Part shown: in pieces, positions 39,469 through 48,087 of the stretch | Position numbering within the stretch: the stretch's first letter is position 1 | How the letters are laid out: each line of letters begins with the position of its first letter | DNA from: CAIWHR01 sp963843595 | GTDB taxonomy: Bacteria > Pseudomonadota > Gammaproteobacteria > Burkholderiales > Casimicrobiaceae | NCBI GenBank assembly: GCA_963843595.1 | Contig: CAWJLG010000015.1 | Span: forward strand, 372,001-436,000 | Direction: 5' to 3' | DNA: 64,000 nt | Translations under genes and position numbers: made by a program | Notes under the pieces: model-generated | Seen by the model: only the letters and a program-made list of their open reading frames with translations | Database searches by the model: none | What the model was told of the DNA's origin: nothing

Positions 39469-40253
39469 GCGGGGAAGCAGCTCTCGTCGGAACACACGCC
39501 ATCATTACGGGCGGCGCCCGCGGGATCGGCCGCGCGATCGCGGCACGGCTGGGCGCCATGGGCGCGTCACTGACGCTCGTCGGGCGCGACGAAGCCGCGC
39601 TTGCCGTCGCGGCGTCGGCGCTGGGCGGCACGACCCGCTGCGACTGGCGTGCCTGTGACGTCGTCGACGGCGAGGCGGTGGCGCGCACGTTTGCCGCGCT
39701 GGCGCAAGTGCACGAGGGCATCGCCATTCTCGTCAACAATGCCGGTGCGGCGAAGAGCGCGAAGTTTCTCGCGACCAGCCCCGCGCTCTGGGACGAGATG
39801 CTGGCGACGAACCTGACCGGTGTCTACCACTGTACGCGTGCGGCGTTGCCCATCGTGCAGGCGGCGCAGTGCGGCCGCATCGTCAACGTTGCGAGCACCG
39901 CGGGTCTCGTCGGTTACCCTTACGTCGCGGCCTATTGTGCAGCCAAGCACGGGGTGATCGGACTCACCCGGGCATTGGCGCTGGAACTCGCGGCGTCGCG
40001 CGTCACCGTCAACGCGGTGTGTCCGGGCTACACCGACACCGATCTCGTCCGCGAGGCGATCACGAACATCGTGACGAAGACCGGCATGACGCCGGAGGCC
40101 GCCCGCGCCACGCTGGCCGGACGCAATCCCCAGGGCCGCCTGGTCACGCCCGACCAGGTTGCAGCCGCGGTTGCCTGGCTTTGCCTGCCCGAGTCGCAGG
40201 CGATTACCGGACAGGCGATCGCCGTTGCCGGCGGCGAGGTCGCGACCGGATGA
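39465..40253 (+). CDS. Short-chain dehydrogenase/reductase
   Basis: Classical SDR of 262 residues. NAD(P)-binding TGGARGIG at 15-22, NNAG motif (ILVNNAGAAKS), catalytic Ser in NVASTAG and Tyr-x-x-x-Lys in AYCAAK near 157-161, then the VNAVCPGYTDTDLV segment. In this operon it most likely oxidises a 3-hydroxyacyl-CoA-type intermediate formed after ring reduction; this is inference from context. It overlaps abmA by 4 bases (ATGA) and marR by 4 bases. Confidence 0.87.
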   Translation: MSGEAALVGTHAIITGGARGIGRAIAARLGAMGASLTLVGRDEAALAVAASALGGTTRCDWRACDVVDGEAVARTFAALAQVHEGIAILVNNAGAAKSAKFLATSPALWDEMLATNLTGVYHCTRAALPIVQAAQCGRIVNVASTAGLVGYPYVAAYCAAKHGVIGLTRALALELAASRVTVNAVCPGYTDTDLVREAITNIVTKTGMTPEAARATLAGRNPQGRLVTPDQVAAAVAWLCLPESQAITGQAIAVAGGEVATG

Positions 40254-40771
40254 ACCGAATGAACGACCTGCCGTCGGCATCGGCCATGGATCCCGAATCG
40301 CGCGTTCACGATGCGCATCATGAGACGCTCCGGCTGTGGCTGCGTCTTCTGACCTGCACGCTCATGATCGAGCGGCGGATCCGCGCGCGTCTGCGCGACC
40401 GCTTCGCGCTGACGCTGCCCAGGTTCGACCTGATGGCCCAGCTGGAGCGCAATCCGGCCGGGCTTCGGATGGGCGAGCTGTCGAAGCGGCTGATGGTCAC
40501 CGGCGGCAATGTGACCGGCATCACCGACCAGTTGCAGGCGGAGGGCCTGGTCGAACGCCAGCCGATCCGCGGCGACCGGCGTGCGTACGCGGTGCGGCTG
40601 ACCGCGAAAGGCAAGCGTGCGTTCGACGAAATGGCCGGCGAGCACGAGCGCTGGGTCGAAGAGATGCTGGGCGGCCTCGACGCCGCCGAACGCGCGCGGC
40701 TCTACGGCCTGCTCGGCCGGCTCAAGACGACGCTGCGCGAACGCGAACGGGCGGAGGAGACGAAGCGATGA
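40250..40771 (+). CDS. MarR-family transcriptional regulator
   Basis: Winged-helix repressor of 173 residues. The wing-and-helix region GLRMGELSKRLMVTGGNVTGITDQLQAEGLVERQPIRGDRRAYAVRLT lies at about 73-120, flanked by helices for dimerisation. Encoded in the middle of the operon with 4-base overlaps on both sides, so its amount rises with the enzymes and would give negative feedback. Its natural target is the palindrome in the abmA promoter; an aryl-CoA such as 2-aminobenzoyl-CoA is the likely inducer by analogy with other MarR regulators of aryl-CoA pathways. Confidence 0.87.
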   Translation: MNRMNDLPSASAMDPESRVHDAHHETLRLWLRLLTCTLMIERRIRARLRDRFALTLPRFDLMAQLERNPAGLRMGELSKRLMVTGGNVTGITDQLQAEGLVERQPIRGDRRAYAVRLTAKGKRAFDEMAGEHERWVEEMLGGLDAAERARLYGLLGRLKTTLRERERAEETKR

Positions 40772-41613
40772 GCACGATGGGGATGGCACATCACCTGCGG
40801 ACCTTCGGCGACTATGGCGCGCGCCACTTCCGCTGGCAGACGAGCGACGACGGGAGGATCGCGACGATCACGCTCGATCGTCCGGACAGGAAGAATCCGC
40901 TGACGTTCGACGCCTATGCCGAACTGCGGGATCTGTTTCGCGGCCTCGTCTACGCGAGCGACGTGCGGGTGGTGATCATCGCCGGCGCGGGCGGCAACTT
41001 CTGCTCCGGTGGCGACGTCCACGAGATCATCGGGCCGCTGACCCGGATGACGATGCCCGAGCTGCTCGCGTTCACGCGGATGACCGGCGACCTCGTCAAG
41101 GCGATGCGCCACTGCCCGCAACCGGTCATTGCCGCGGTCGACGGTGTCTGCGCCGGGGCCGGCGCGATGGTCGCACTCGCCAGCGACTTCCGCCTCGGGA
41201 CCCCGGCCGCGAAAACGGCCTTCCTGTTCACGCGCGTCGGCCTCGCCGGATGCGACATGGGGGCGTGCACGCTGCTGCCGCGAATGATCGGGCAGGGGCG
41301 CGCCGCGGAGTTGCTGTACACCGGGCGCGCGATGAGCGCCGATGAAGGCGCGGCGTGGGGATTCTTCAGCCGGCTGGTGCCACCCGAGGCGCTTGCCGAC
41401 GAGGCGCGCGCGCTGGCAGCCACACTTGCGGCCGGACCGACCTTCGCCCACGCGATGACCAAACGGTTGCTGCATCAGGAATGGGCGATGGATCTCGATT
41501 CGGCGATCGAGGCGGAAGCCGAGGCGCAGGCGATCTGCATGCAGACGCAGGATTTTCGCCGTGCGTACGAGGCGTTCGCGGCCCGGCGCAAGCCGGTGTT
41601 CGAAGGCAACTGA
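40768..41613 (+). CDS. Enoyl-CoA hydratase/isomerase family protein
   Basis: Crotonase-fold enzyme of 281 residues. The oxyanion-hole segments are FCSGGDVHEI near 72-81 and DGVCAGAGAMVALASDFRLG near 126-145. The usual second catalytic Glu region reads GLAGCDMGACTLLPRMIG. An Asp replaces one of the two Glu residues of true hydratases, so it may hydrate, isomerise or hydrolyse a C-C bond. In the operon it would act on the reduced cyclic acyl-CoA. Starts inside marR by 4 bases. Confidence 0.83.
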   Translation: MSTMGMAHHLRTFGDYGARHFRWQTSDDGRIATITLDRPDRKNPLTFDAYAELRDLFRGLVYASDVRVVIIAGAGGNFCSGGDVHEIIGPLTRMTMPELLAFTRMTGDLVKAMRHCPQPVIAAVDGVCAGAGAMVALASDFRLGTPAAKTAFLFTRVGLAGCDMGACTLLPRMIGQGRAAELLYTGRAMSADEGAAWGFFSRLVPPEALADEARALAATLAAGPTFAHAMTKRLLHQEWAMDLDSAIEAEAEAQAICMQTQDFRRAYEAFAARRKPVFEGN

Positions 41614-41641
41614 GCGCATTCCCGATCCCGGGGACGATGCG

Positions 41642-42811
41642 ATGGATCGCAGCCATCTCGACTGGCCATTCTTCGATGATGCCCATCGTCGGCTCGCGGC
41701 CGATCTCGGCAGTTGGGCTCCCGGTGCGCTCGACGCGCACGAGCACGCAGACGTCGACGCTTCCTGTCGTTTGCTCGTGCATACGCTCGGTGCGGCCGGG
41801 TGGCTGCGCTATTGCGTCCCGGCGGGTCACGGCGGCGCGCTGCCCGAACTCGATTCGCGCGCGCTATGCCTCGCCCGCGAGACGCTCGCGTACCGCGACG
41901 GGCTCGCCGATTTTGCGTTCGCGATGCAGGGACTCGGCAGCGGTGCGATCACGCTTGCCGGCAGCGAGTCGCAACGCGCGCGGTGGTTGCCGGCGGTGGC
42001 GCGCGGCGAGGCCATCGCCGCATTCGCGCTGTCGGAACCCGACGCGGGATCCGACGTCGGCGCGCTCGCAACGCGCGCCCGCCGGTCGGATGGCGGCTGG
42101 GTGCTCGACGGCTGCAAGACCTGGATTTCCAACGGCGGCATTGCCGATTTCTACTGCGTGTTCGCGCGGACGGCGGACGAGCCGGGGGCCAAGGGCATTT
42201 CGGCGTTCGTCGTGCCGGCAGACACCGCGGGTCTCGATGTCGCGGAGCGCATCCACGTCATCGCGCCGCATCCGCTCGCGCGGCTCGAATTCACCGGATG
42301 CAGGCTTCCCGCCGATGCCCTGCTGGGCGCGGAAGGCGACGGGTTCAAGCTCGCCATGCGCACGCTCGACATCTTCCGGGCGTCGGTGGCCGCGGCGGCG
42401 CTGGGATTTGCGCGCCGCGCGCTCGACGAGTCGCTCGCCCGCGCGCAGGCTCGGCGCATGTTCGGCGCGACGCTCGGCGACCTGCAGCTCACGCAGGCCA
42501 CGCTCGGTGAGATGGCGACCGCCATCGACGGCGCGGCGCTCCTGACCTATCGCGCAGCCTGGGCGCGCGACGTGCAGAAGAGTCGCGCGACGCGCGAGGC
42601 CGCGATGGCGAAGATGGCGGCCACCGAAGCCGCGCAGCGGGTCATCGATGCGGCCGTGCAGCTGCACGGGGGACTGGGCGTCACCCGCGGGCAGGTCGTC
42701 GAGCGCCTGTACCGGGAGATCCGTGCACTGCGCATCTACGAAGGGGCGACCGAGGTCCAGAAGCTGATCGTCGCCCGCGAGCTTGTTCGTTCCCGAGGGA
42801 GGACGCGATGA
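41642..42811 (+). CDS. Acyl-CoA dehydrogenase
   Basis: FAD-dependent acyl-CoA dehydrogenase of 389 residues. Conserved FALSEPDAGSDVG near 134-146, LDGCKTWISNGGIADF near 158-173, and the C-terminal ITTVRAGQV-type QLHGGLGVTRGQVVERLYREIRALRIYEGATEVQK, where Glu in YEGATE is the usual catalytic base. Here it would introduce or remove a double bond in the alicyclic CoA thioester. It is 28 bases from the hydratase gene and overlaps the ligase gene by 4. Confidence 0.87.
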   Translation: MDRSHLDWPFFDDAHRRLAADLGSWAPGALDAHEHADVDASCRLLVHTLGAAGWLRYCVPAGHGGALPELDSRALCLARETLAYRDGLADFAFAMQGLGSGAITLAGSESQRARWLPAVARGEAIAAFALSEPDAGSDVGALATRARRSDGGWVLDGCKTWISNGGIADFYCVFARTADEPGAKGISAFVVPADTAGLDVAERIHVIAPHPLARLEFTGCRLPADALLGAEGDGFKLAMRTLDIFRASVAAAALGFARRALDESLARAQARRMFGATLGDLQLTQATLGEMATAIDGAALLTYRAAWARDVQKSRATREAAMAKMAATEAAQRVIDAAVQLHGGLGVTRGQVVERLYREIRALRIYEGATEVQKLIVARELVRSRGRTR

Positions 42812-44448
42812 CCGTGACAGCGCATGTGGACACGTTTGCCCGCGATCACCTGCCGCCGGCCGACCAGTGGCCGGAGCTCCTGTTCGACCTGCCGGACCTG
42901 CGCTTCCCCGAGCGGCTCAACTGTGCCACCGAGCTCCTCGACCGCGCGGTCGAACGGGGCTGGGGGACGCGACCGGCGGTCCTCGCGTCGGGCGGGCTGC
43001 GCTGGACCTATGCGGAGCTGCTCGCGCAGGCCAATCGCATCGCACGCGTGCTGGTCGAGGACCTCGGTCTCGTTCCCGGCAATCGCGTGCTGCTGCGTGC
43101 ACCGAACAATCCCATGTATGCGGCGTGCTGGTTCGCCGTGCTGAAGGCGGGCGGCATCGCGGTCGGCTCGATGCCGCTGCTGCGCGCAAAAGAGCTCACC
43201 GACATCGTCACCAAAGCCGAGATCACGCACGCGCTGTGCGACGCGCGACTGGCCGAGGAGCTCGCTGCGGCGCGGCCGCAGTGCCCGACGCTCGCGACCG
43301 TCGTGCATTTCGGGGATGCGGATGCCGATGGCCTGGAGGCGCGAATGGCCGGCAAGCCGGCAACGTTCGCCGACGTGCCGACGGCTGCGGACGACACCTG
43401 TCTGATCGCGTTCACGTCCGGCACCACCGGCAAGCCGAAGGGGACGATGCACTTCCACCGCGACCTGATGGCGGCGTGTCGCTGCTGGCCGCAGCACACG
43501 CTCAGGGCGGCGCCGGATGATCTGTTCACCGGCAGCCCGCCACTGGCGTTCACGTTCGGACTGGGGGGGCTGCTGCTGTTTCCGCTGTCGATCGGCGCGG
43601 CGACACTCCTCGTCGAGCGGCCCGCGCCGGAAGCGTTGCTCGGTGCCGTGGCGCAGCATCGCGCCAGCGTCCTGTTCACGGCGCCGACCTCGTACCGGGC
43701 GATGGCCTGGCAGGTGAAGCAGCACGATCTTTCGTCGCTGCGCAAATGCGTATCGGCCGGCGAGGCGCTGCCGGCGGCGACGCGCGCGCTGTGGAAGGAG
43801 GCGACGGGCATCGAGATCATCGACGGCATCGGCTCCACCGAGCTCTTCCACATGTTCATCTCGCACGACGAGGCGCACGCGAAACCCGGCGCCATCGGCA
43901 AGCCCGTCGCCGGCTACCGGGCATGCGTGATGGACGATGCGGGACGCCCGCAGCCGCCGGGCAAGGTCGGCAGGCTCGCCGTCAAGGGGCCGACCGGCTG
44001 CCGATACCTCGCCGACGACCGGCAGCGCAACTACGTGCGGGACGGCTGGAACTACACGGGCGATGCGTTTCTCGTCGACGCCGACGGCTGCTTCGTCTAC
44101 CAGGCCCGCACCGACGACATGATCATCAGCGCCGGCTACAACATCGCCGGGCCCGAGGTCGAAGCCGCGCTGCTGCAGCACCCGGCCGTCGCGGAGTGCG
44201 GCGTGGTCGGTTCGCCGGACGCGGAGCGCGGGGAGATCGTCAAGGCATTCGTCGTGCTGAAGCCCGGGCACGACGCTGGCGATGCGCTGACGCGCGAGCT
44301 GCAGGACTTCGTCAAGAATGCGATCGCGCCATACAAGTACCCGCGCGCGGTCGAATACCTGCCGGACCTGCCGCGGACCGAGACCGGCAAGCTGCAGCGC
44401 TTCCGGCTCCGCCAACGCGAGCTGGCCCGGCAGGAAGCCGGCCGGTGA
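42808..44448 (+). CDS. abmG: 2-Aminobenzoate-CoA ligase (benzoate-CoA ligase family)
   Basis: AMP-forming aryl-CoA ligase, 546 residues, that makes 2-aminobenzoyl-CoA for AbmA. Motifs: the ATP loop TSGTTGKPKGTMHF at about 203-216, the aryl-pocket region GIGSTELFHMFISHD near 351-365, YTGDAFLVDADG near 416-427 and the catalytic Lys in TGKLQRFRLRQ near 528-538. The family includes benzoate- and 2-aminobenzoate-CoA ligases; the amino form is chosen from the ACMR neighbour, not from a proven specificity residue. Overlaps both neighbours by 4 bases. Confidence 0.85.
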   Translation: MTVTAHVDTFARDHLPPADQWPELLFDLPDLRFPERLNCATELLDRAVERGWGTRPAVLASGGLRWTYAELLAQANRIARVLVEDLGLVPGNRVLLRAPNNPMYAACWFAVLKAGGIAVGSMPLLRAKELTDIVTKAEITHALCDARLAEELAAARPQCPTLATVVHFGDADADGLEARMAGKPATFADVPTAADDTCLIAFTSGTTGKPKGTMHFHRDLMAACRCWPQHTLRAAPDDLFTGSPPLAFTFGLGGLLLFPLSIGAATLLVERPAPEALLGAVAQHRASVLFTAPTSYRAMAWQVKQHDLSSLRKCVSAGEALPAATRALWKEATGIEIIDGIGSTELFHMFISHDEAHAKPGAIGKPVAGYRACVMDDAGRPQPPGKVGRLAVKGPTGCRYLADDRQRNYVRDGWNYTGDAFLVDADGCFVYQARTDDMIISAGYNIAGPEVEAALLQHPAVAECGVVGSPDAERGEIVKAFVVLKPGHDAGDALTRELQDFVKNAIAPYKYPRAVEYLPDLPRTETGKLQRFRLRQRELARQEAGR

Positions 44449-44867
44449 ACGCGTTCCGCACCTCGCATCGGGTTCACTTCGGGCATTGCGATCCGGCGGG
44501 GTTCATCTTCTATCCGCGGTACTTCGACATCGTGCACGAGGCGGAGGAGGACTGGTTTCGCCACGCGCTCGGCTGGCCGTTCTCGCGTTCGGTGCGCGAA
44601 CTGAAACTCGCCTTTCCGGTGGTGAGCCTCGCGACCGAGTACCACGCACCGTCGCGGCTGGGCGACCTGCTGGACATCGACGTTCGGGTCGCGCAGCTGG
44701 GGGGATCGTCGATGCACCTCGCGTTCGACGTGAGCTGCGAAGGCGAGGCGCGTGCCTCGGTACGCCTCGTCGTCGTCCAGATGGACATGACGACGGAGCG
44801 TCCGGTGCGCATCGACGGCGATTTGCGCGCGCGCATCGACCGGTTCCGCGGTGCCGCCCAGAGCTAG
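44445..44867 (+). CDS. Hot-dog acyl-CoA thioesterase, 4-hydroxybenzoyl-CoA thioesterase-like
   Basis: Hot-dog-fold thioesterase of 140 residues. GHCDPAGFIFYPRYFDIVHEAEEDWF near 14-38 holds the catalytic Asp of the 4-hydroxybenzoyl-CoA thioesterase family. Start is a GTG overlapping the ligase stop (GTGA). In such operons these enzymes free CoA from dead-end or accumulated aryl-CoA esters; here 2-aminobenzoyl-CoA and its products are likely substrates. Confidence 0.85.
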   Translation: MNAFRTSHRVHFGHCDPAGFIFYPRYFDIVHEAEEDWFRHALGWPFSRSVRELKLAFPVVSLATEYHAPSRLGDLLDIDVRVAQLGGSSMHLAFDVSCEGEARASVRLVVVQMDMTTERPVRIDGDLRARIDRFRGAAQS

Positions 44868-44878
44868 GGAGACTCGTC

Positions 44879-45325
44879 ATGCAGATCCTGCAACCGCCCG
44901 GGTGGGCGACGCCCCGCGGCTATTCGAACGGCGTGGCCGCGCGCGGCAGGCTCGTGTTCATCGGTGGTCAGATCGGCTGGAATGCCGAGCAGCGATTCGA
45001 GGCCGCGGATTTCGCCGGACAGGCGCGGCAGGCGCTGGTCAACGTGCTGGCGGTGCTGGCCGAGGCCGGGGGGCGGCCGGAGCATCTTGTCCGGATGACG
45101 TGGTACGTCGTCGACAAGCGCGAGTACGTCGGAAGCTACCGCGCCCTCGGCGCGATCTATCGCGACGTCGTCGGCCGGCACTTTCCGGCGATGACTGCCG
45201 TCGAGGTGACGGCGCTGATCGAGGACGCCGCCCGGCTCGAAATCGAAGCGACGGCCGTCATCCCGGACGCCGCGGACGAGGCCGCCCACCGCGGCATGGA
45301 CGCCGGTAACCCGGCGGCGCGATAA
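44879..45325 (+). CDS. RidA/YjgF-family enamine/imine deaminase
   Basis: RidA-superfamily protein of 148 residues. Core VFIGGQIGWNAEQRF, ADFAGQARQALVNVLAVL and the C-terminal VEVTALIEDAARLEIEATAV are typical, although the highly conserved Arg of classical RidA (in P-x-R-x-x) is not obvious: the segment reads ALIEDAARLEIE. The ring-reduced product of ACMR is an enamine, so release of ammonia by this protein is a reasonable role. It begins 11 bases after the thioesterase gene, with GGGAG upstream. Confidence 0.82.
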   Translation: MQILQPPGWATPRGYSNGVAARGRLVFIGGQIGWNAEQRFEAADFAGQARQALVNVLAVLAEAGGRPEHLVRMTWYVVDKREYVGSYRALGAIYRDVVGRHFPAMTAVEVTALIEDAARLEIEATAVIPDAADEAAHRGMDAGNPAAR

Positions 45326-45371
45326 TTCGCGCTCCGGCGATTCGTTCGCCCCCTTCCTGCGGAGCGGTTCC

Positions 45372-46577
45372 ATGAATGCCCCCGAGCGAATCCAGAAGCC
45401 GGCCAAAGCCAAGTTTGTCTGGGACGATCCACTGCTCCTCTCCGACCAGTTGACCGAGGAGGAGCGGATGGTGCGCGACACCGCGCACGCCTACGCGCAG
45501 GAGAAGCTGCTGCCGCGGGTCACCGAGGCGTTCCGGCACGAGAAGTCGGACCCGGGCGTGTTCCGCGAAATGGGCGAGCTCGGGCTTCTGGGCGCGACGC
45601 TGCCGGCCGATTACGGTGGCGCCGGGCTCAACTATGTCTGCTATGGCCTCATCGCGCGCGAGGTCGAGCGCGTCGACTCGGGGTACCGCTCGATGATGAG
45701 CGTGCAGAGCTCCCTCGTGATGTACCCGATCTACACGTACGGTTCGGAAGCGCAACGCAGAAAGTACCTGCCCAAGCTGGCGACGGGCGAAGCGATCGGC
45801 TGCTTCGGGCTCACCGAGCCCAACCACGGATCGGACCCGGGCTCGATGATCACGCGCGCGAAGAGCGCGCCGGGCGGTTACCGGCTCTCCGGCAGCAAGA
45901 TGTGGATCTCGAACTCGCCGATTGCCGACGTATTCGTCGTCTGGGCGAAGACGGACGACACGATGATTCGTGGCTTCGTTCTGGAGAAGGGCATGAAAGG
46001 GCTGTCCGCGCCCAAGATCGAGGGCAAGTTCAGCCTGCGCACCTCGGTTACCGGCGAGATCGTCATGGACGAGGTCTTCGTGCCGGAAGAGAACCGGCTG
46101 CCGAACGTCGAGGGGCTGAAGGGGCCGTTCGGTTGCCTCAACAGCGCGCGCTACGGCATCGCCTGGGGTGCGCTCGGTGCCGCCGAGGCCTGCTGGCACG
46201 CCGCGCGCCAGTACACGCTCGATCGCACCCAGTTCGGACGGCCGCTCGCGGCGAACCAGCTCATCCAGAAGAAGCTGGCCGACATGCAGACCGAGATCGC
46301 GCTGGGGTTGCAGGGTTGCCTGCGCCTTGGCCGGCTGAAGGACGAAGGCAAGGCCGCGCCGGAGATCACGTCGATCATGAAGCGCAACTCCTGCGGCAAG
46401 GCGCTCGAGATCGCGCGGATGGCGCGCGACATGCACGGCGGCAACGGCATCGTCGACGAGTTCCACGTGATCCGCCATCTGCTCAACCTGGAGACGGTCA
46501 ACACGTACGAAGGCACGCACGACGTCCACGCGCTGATCCTGGGCCGCGCGCAGACGGGCATTTCGGCATTCTCCTGA
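45372..46577 (+). CDS. gcdH: Glutaryl-CoA dehydrogenase
   Basis: FAD enzyme that oxidises and decarboxylates glutaryl-CoA to crotonyl-CoA, 401 residues. Signature GLTEPNHGSDPGSM, ARYGIAWGALGAAEACW, MHGGNGIVDEFHVIRHL and TYEGTHDVHALILGRAQTG with the catalytic Glu at about 380. Very close to bacterial GcdH. It follows ridA by 46 bases and may receive a C5 dicarboxyl-CoA from ring degradation, or belong to general lysine and aromatic catabolism. Confidence 0.93.
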   Translation: MNAPERIQKPAKAKFVWDDPLLLSDQLTEEERMVRDTAHAYAQEKLLPRVTEAFRHEKSDPGVFREMGELGLLGATLPADYGGAGLNYVCYGLIAREVERVDSGYRSMMSVQSSLVMYPIYTYGSEAQRRKYLPKLATGEAIGCFGLTEPNHGSDPGSMITRAKSAPGGYRLSGSKMWISNSPIADVFVVWAKTDDTMIRGFVLEKGMKGLSAPKIEGKFSLRTSVTGEIVMDEVFVPEENRLPNVEGLKGPFGCLNSARYGIAWGALGAAEACWHAARQYTLDRTQFGRPLAANQLIQKKLADMQTEIALGLQGCLRLGRLKDEGKAAPEITSIMKRNSCGKALEIARMARDMHGGNGIVDEFHVIRHLLNLETVNTYEGTHDVHALILGRAQTGISAFS

Positions 46578-46584
46578 CGCCGCG

Positions 46585-47226
46585 ATGAAGCTCTACGACT
46601 ATTACCGGTCGTCGGCGGCGTATCGCGTCCGCATCGCGCTCAATCTCAAGGGTGTGGCGCCGGAGCGGGTCTTCGTCCACTTGCGCAAGGGTGCGCAGCG
46701 CACCGACGACTACCTCGACCTCAACCCGCAGGGCCTGGTGCCGGCGCTGGCGCTCGACGGCGGGCAGACGCTGACGCAGTCGCTGGCGATCGTCGAATGG
46801 CTCGACGAGACGCACCCGCAGCCGCCGCTGCTGCCGGCGGACGCTGCGGCGCGTGCGCGCGTGCGTGCGATCGCGTTGTCGATCGCCTGCGAAATCCATC
46901 CGCTCAACAACCTGCGCGTGCTGCAGTACCTCACGGGAACGCTGGGCGTCTCCGAAGCGCAGAAGGACGGCTGGTACAAGTACTGGATCGACACCGGATT
47001 CGAGGCGCTGGAGACGCAGCTCGCCCGCGAGAGCGCGACCGGCCGCTTCTGCCATGGCGACACACCGAGCCTCGCCGATGTCTGTCTCGTGCCCCAGCTC
47101 GCGAATGCCCGCCGCTTCAACGTCGACCTCGCTCCGTACCCGACGCTGACCCGCATCGAAGCCGCATGCAACGCGCTGCCCGCGTTCGCTGCCGCCGCGC
47201 CGGCGCGGCAGCCCGACGCCGAATGA
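46585..47226 (+). CDS. maiA: Zeta-class GST, maleylacetoacetate or maleylpyruvate isomerase
   Basis: Glutathione S-transferase zeta family, 213 residues, glutathione-dependent cis-trans isomerase. N-terminal SSAAYRVRIALNLKGV corresponds to the SSCS-R-R active-site motif; LNPQGLVPAL and QSLAIVEWLDE bind glutathione; GDTPSLADVCLVPQL lies in the C-terminal domain. The neighbour is a 236-residue FAH-family hydrolase rather than the larger fumarylacetoacetase, so a maleylpyruvate (gentisate) role is at least as likely as maleylacetoacetate. Only 7 bases after gcdH. Confidence 0.85.
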   Translation: MKLYDYYRSSAAYRVRIALNLKGVAPERVFVHLRKGAQRTDDYLDLNPQGLVPALALDGGQTLTQSLAIVEWLDETHPQPPLLPADAAARARVRAIALSIACEIHPLNNLRVLQYLTGTLGVSEAQKDGWYKYWIDTGFEALETQLARESATGRFCHGDTPSLADVCLVPQLANARRFNVDLAPYPTLTRIEAACNALPAFAAAAPARQPDAE

Positions 47227-47251
47227 CTCACACGACTCCGAAACGCCTCCG

Positions 47252-47963
47252 ATGACTGCCCTTCCTCCCGTCTGGGATGTTCCCTCGGTTCCTGTCGCGG
47301 GCAATGCCGGCCGCTTCCCCGTGCGTCACATCTACTGCGTGGGCCGCAACTACGCCGAGCACGCGAAGGAGATGGGAGGCGATGCGGCGAAGGAGCCGCC
47401 GTTCTTCTTTACCAAGTCGGCCGATGCCGTGCTCCCGGTCGTGCCGCCGGCGATCGGGAGCATGCATTACCCGCTGGCGACGACCAATCTGCATCATGAG
47501 ATCGAGCTGGTCGTCGCGATCGGCGGCCGCGGAGCGAGGGTCGCGCCCGGGCGCGCGCTGGAGACTCGTCTGGGGGTATGCCGTCGGGCTGGACATGACG
47601 CGGCGCGACCTGCAGAACGACATGCGCGAGAAGAAGCGGCCGTGGGACATCGGCAAGTCGTTTGCGGAGGCGGCGCCGATCGGGCCGATCCATCCGGTGA
47701 CCGCCGTCGGCCACCCGGCGAAGGGGACGATCTGGGTCGACGTCAACGGAGCGCGGCGGCAGACCGGCGATCTCGCGGACATGATCTGGGACGTGCCGCA
47801 CACGCTCGCCTTCCTCTCGCAGTACTACGAGCTGCTTCCCGGCGATCTCGTGTTCACCGGGACGCCGTCGGGCGTGGGGCCGGTCGTCGCCGGCGATCGT
47901 CTCGACGGTGGCATCGACGGATTGGGGCCCCTTTCGGTGATCGTCTCCCCGCCGATCGCGTGA
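47252..47963 (+). pseudogene. Fumarylpyruvate hydrolase-like FAH-family protein (frameshift near 47565)
   Basis: FAH-fold hydrolase, about 236 residues after repair. The N-terminal part has YCVGRNYAEHAKEMG, EPPFFFTKSADAV and HHEIELVVAIGG with metal-binding Glu residues. After the frameshift at 47564-47567 the family continues in another frame: GYAVGLDMTRRDLQNDMR, KSFAEAAPIGPI, GDLVFTGTPSGVGPV. Removing one base restores an intact gene that matches the fumarylpyruvate hydrolase subgroup. Its pairing with maiA suggests the lower gentisate pathway, but no gentisate dioxygenase is in the window. Confidence 0.78.
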
Positions 47964-48087
47964 CCGGCGCGCCGCGATTGCCGATCACGCGCGGACCGCG
48001 ATTCGTGGACATCGCGTGTCCGATGCCGATGGGCGAGCGGTCCGTGCAGCCACGGCGCAACCGCGGCGTGGCTGCGCCGCGCGACGC

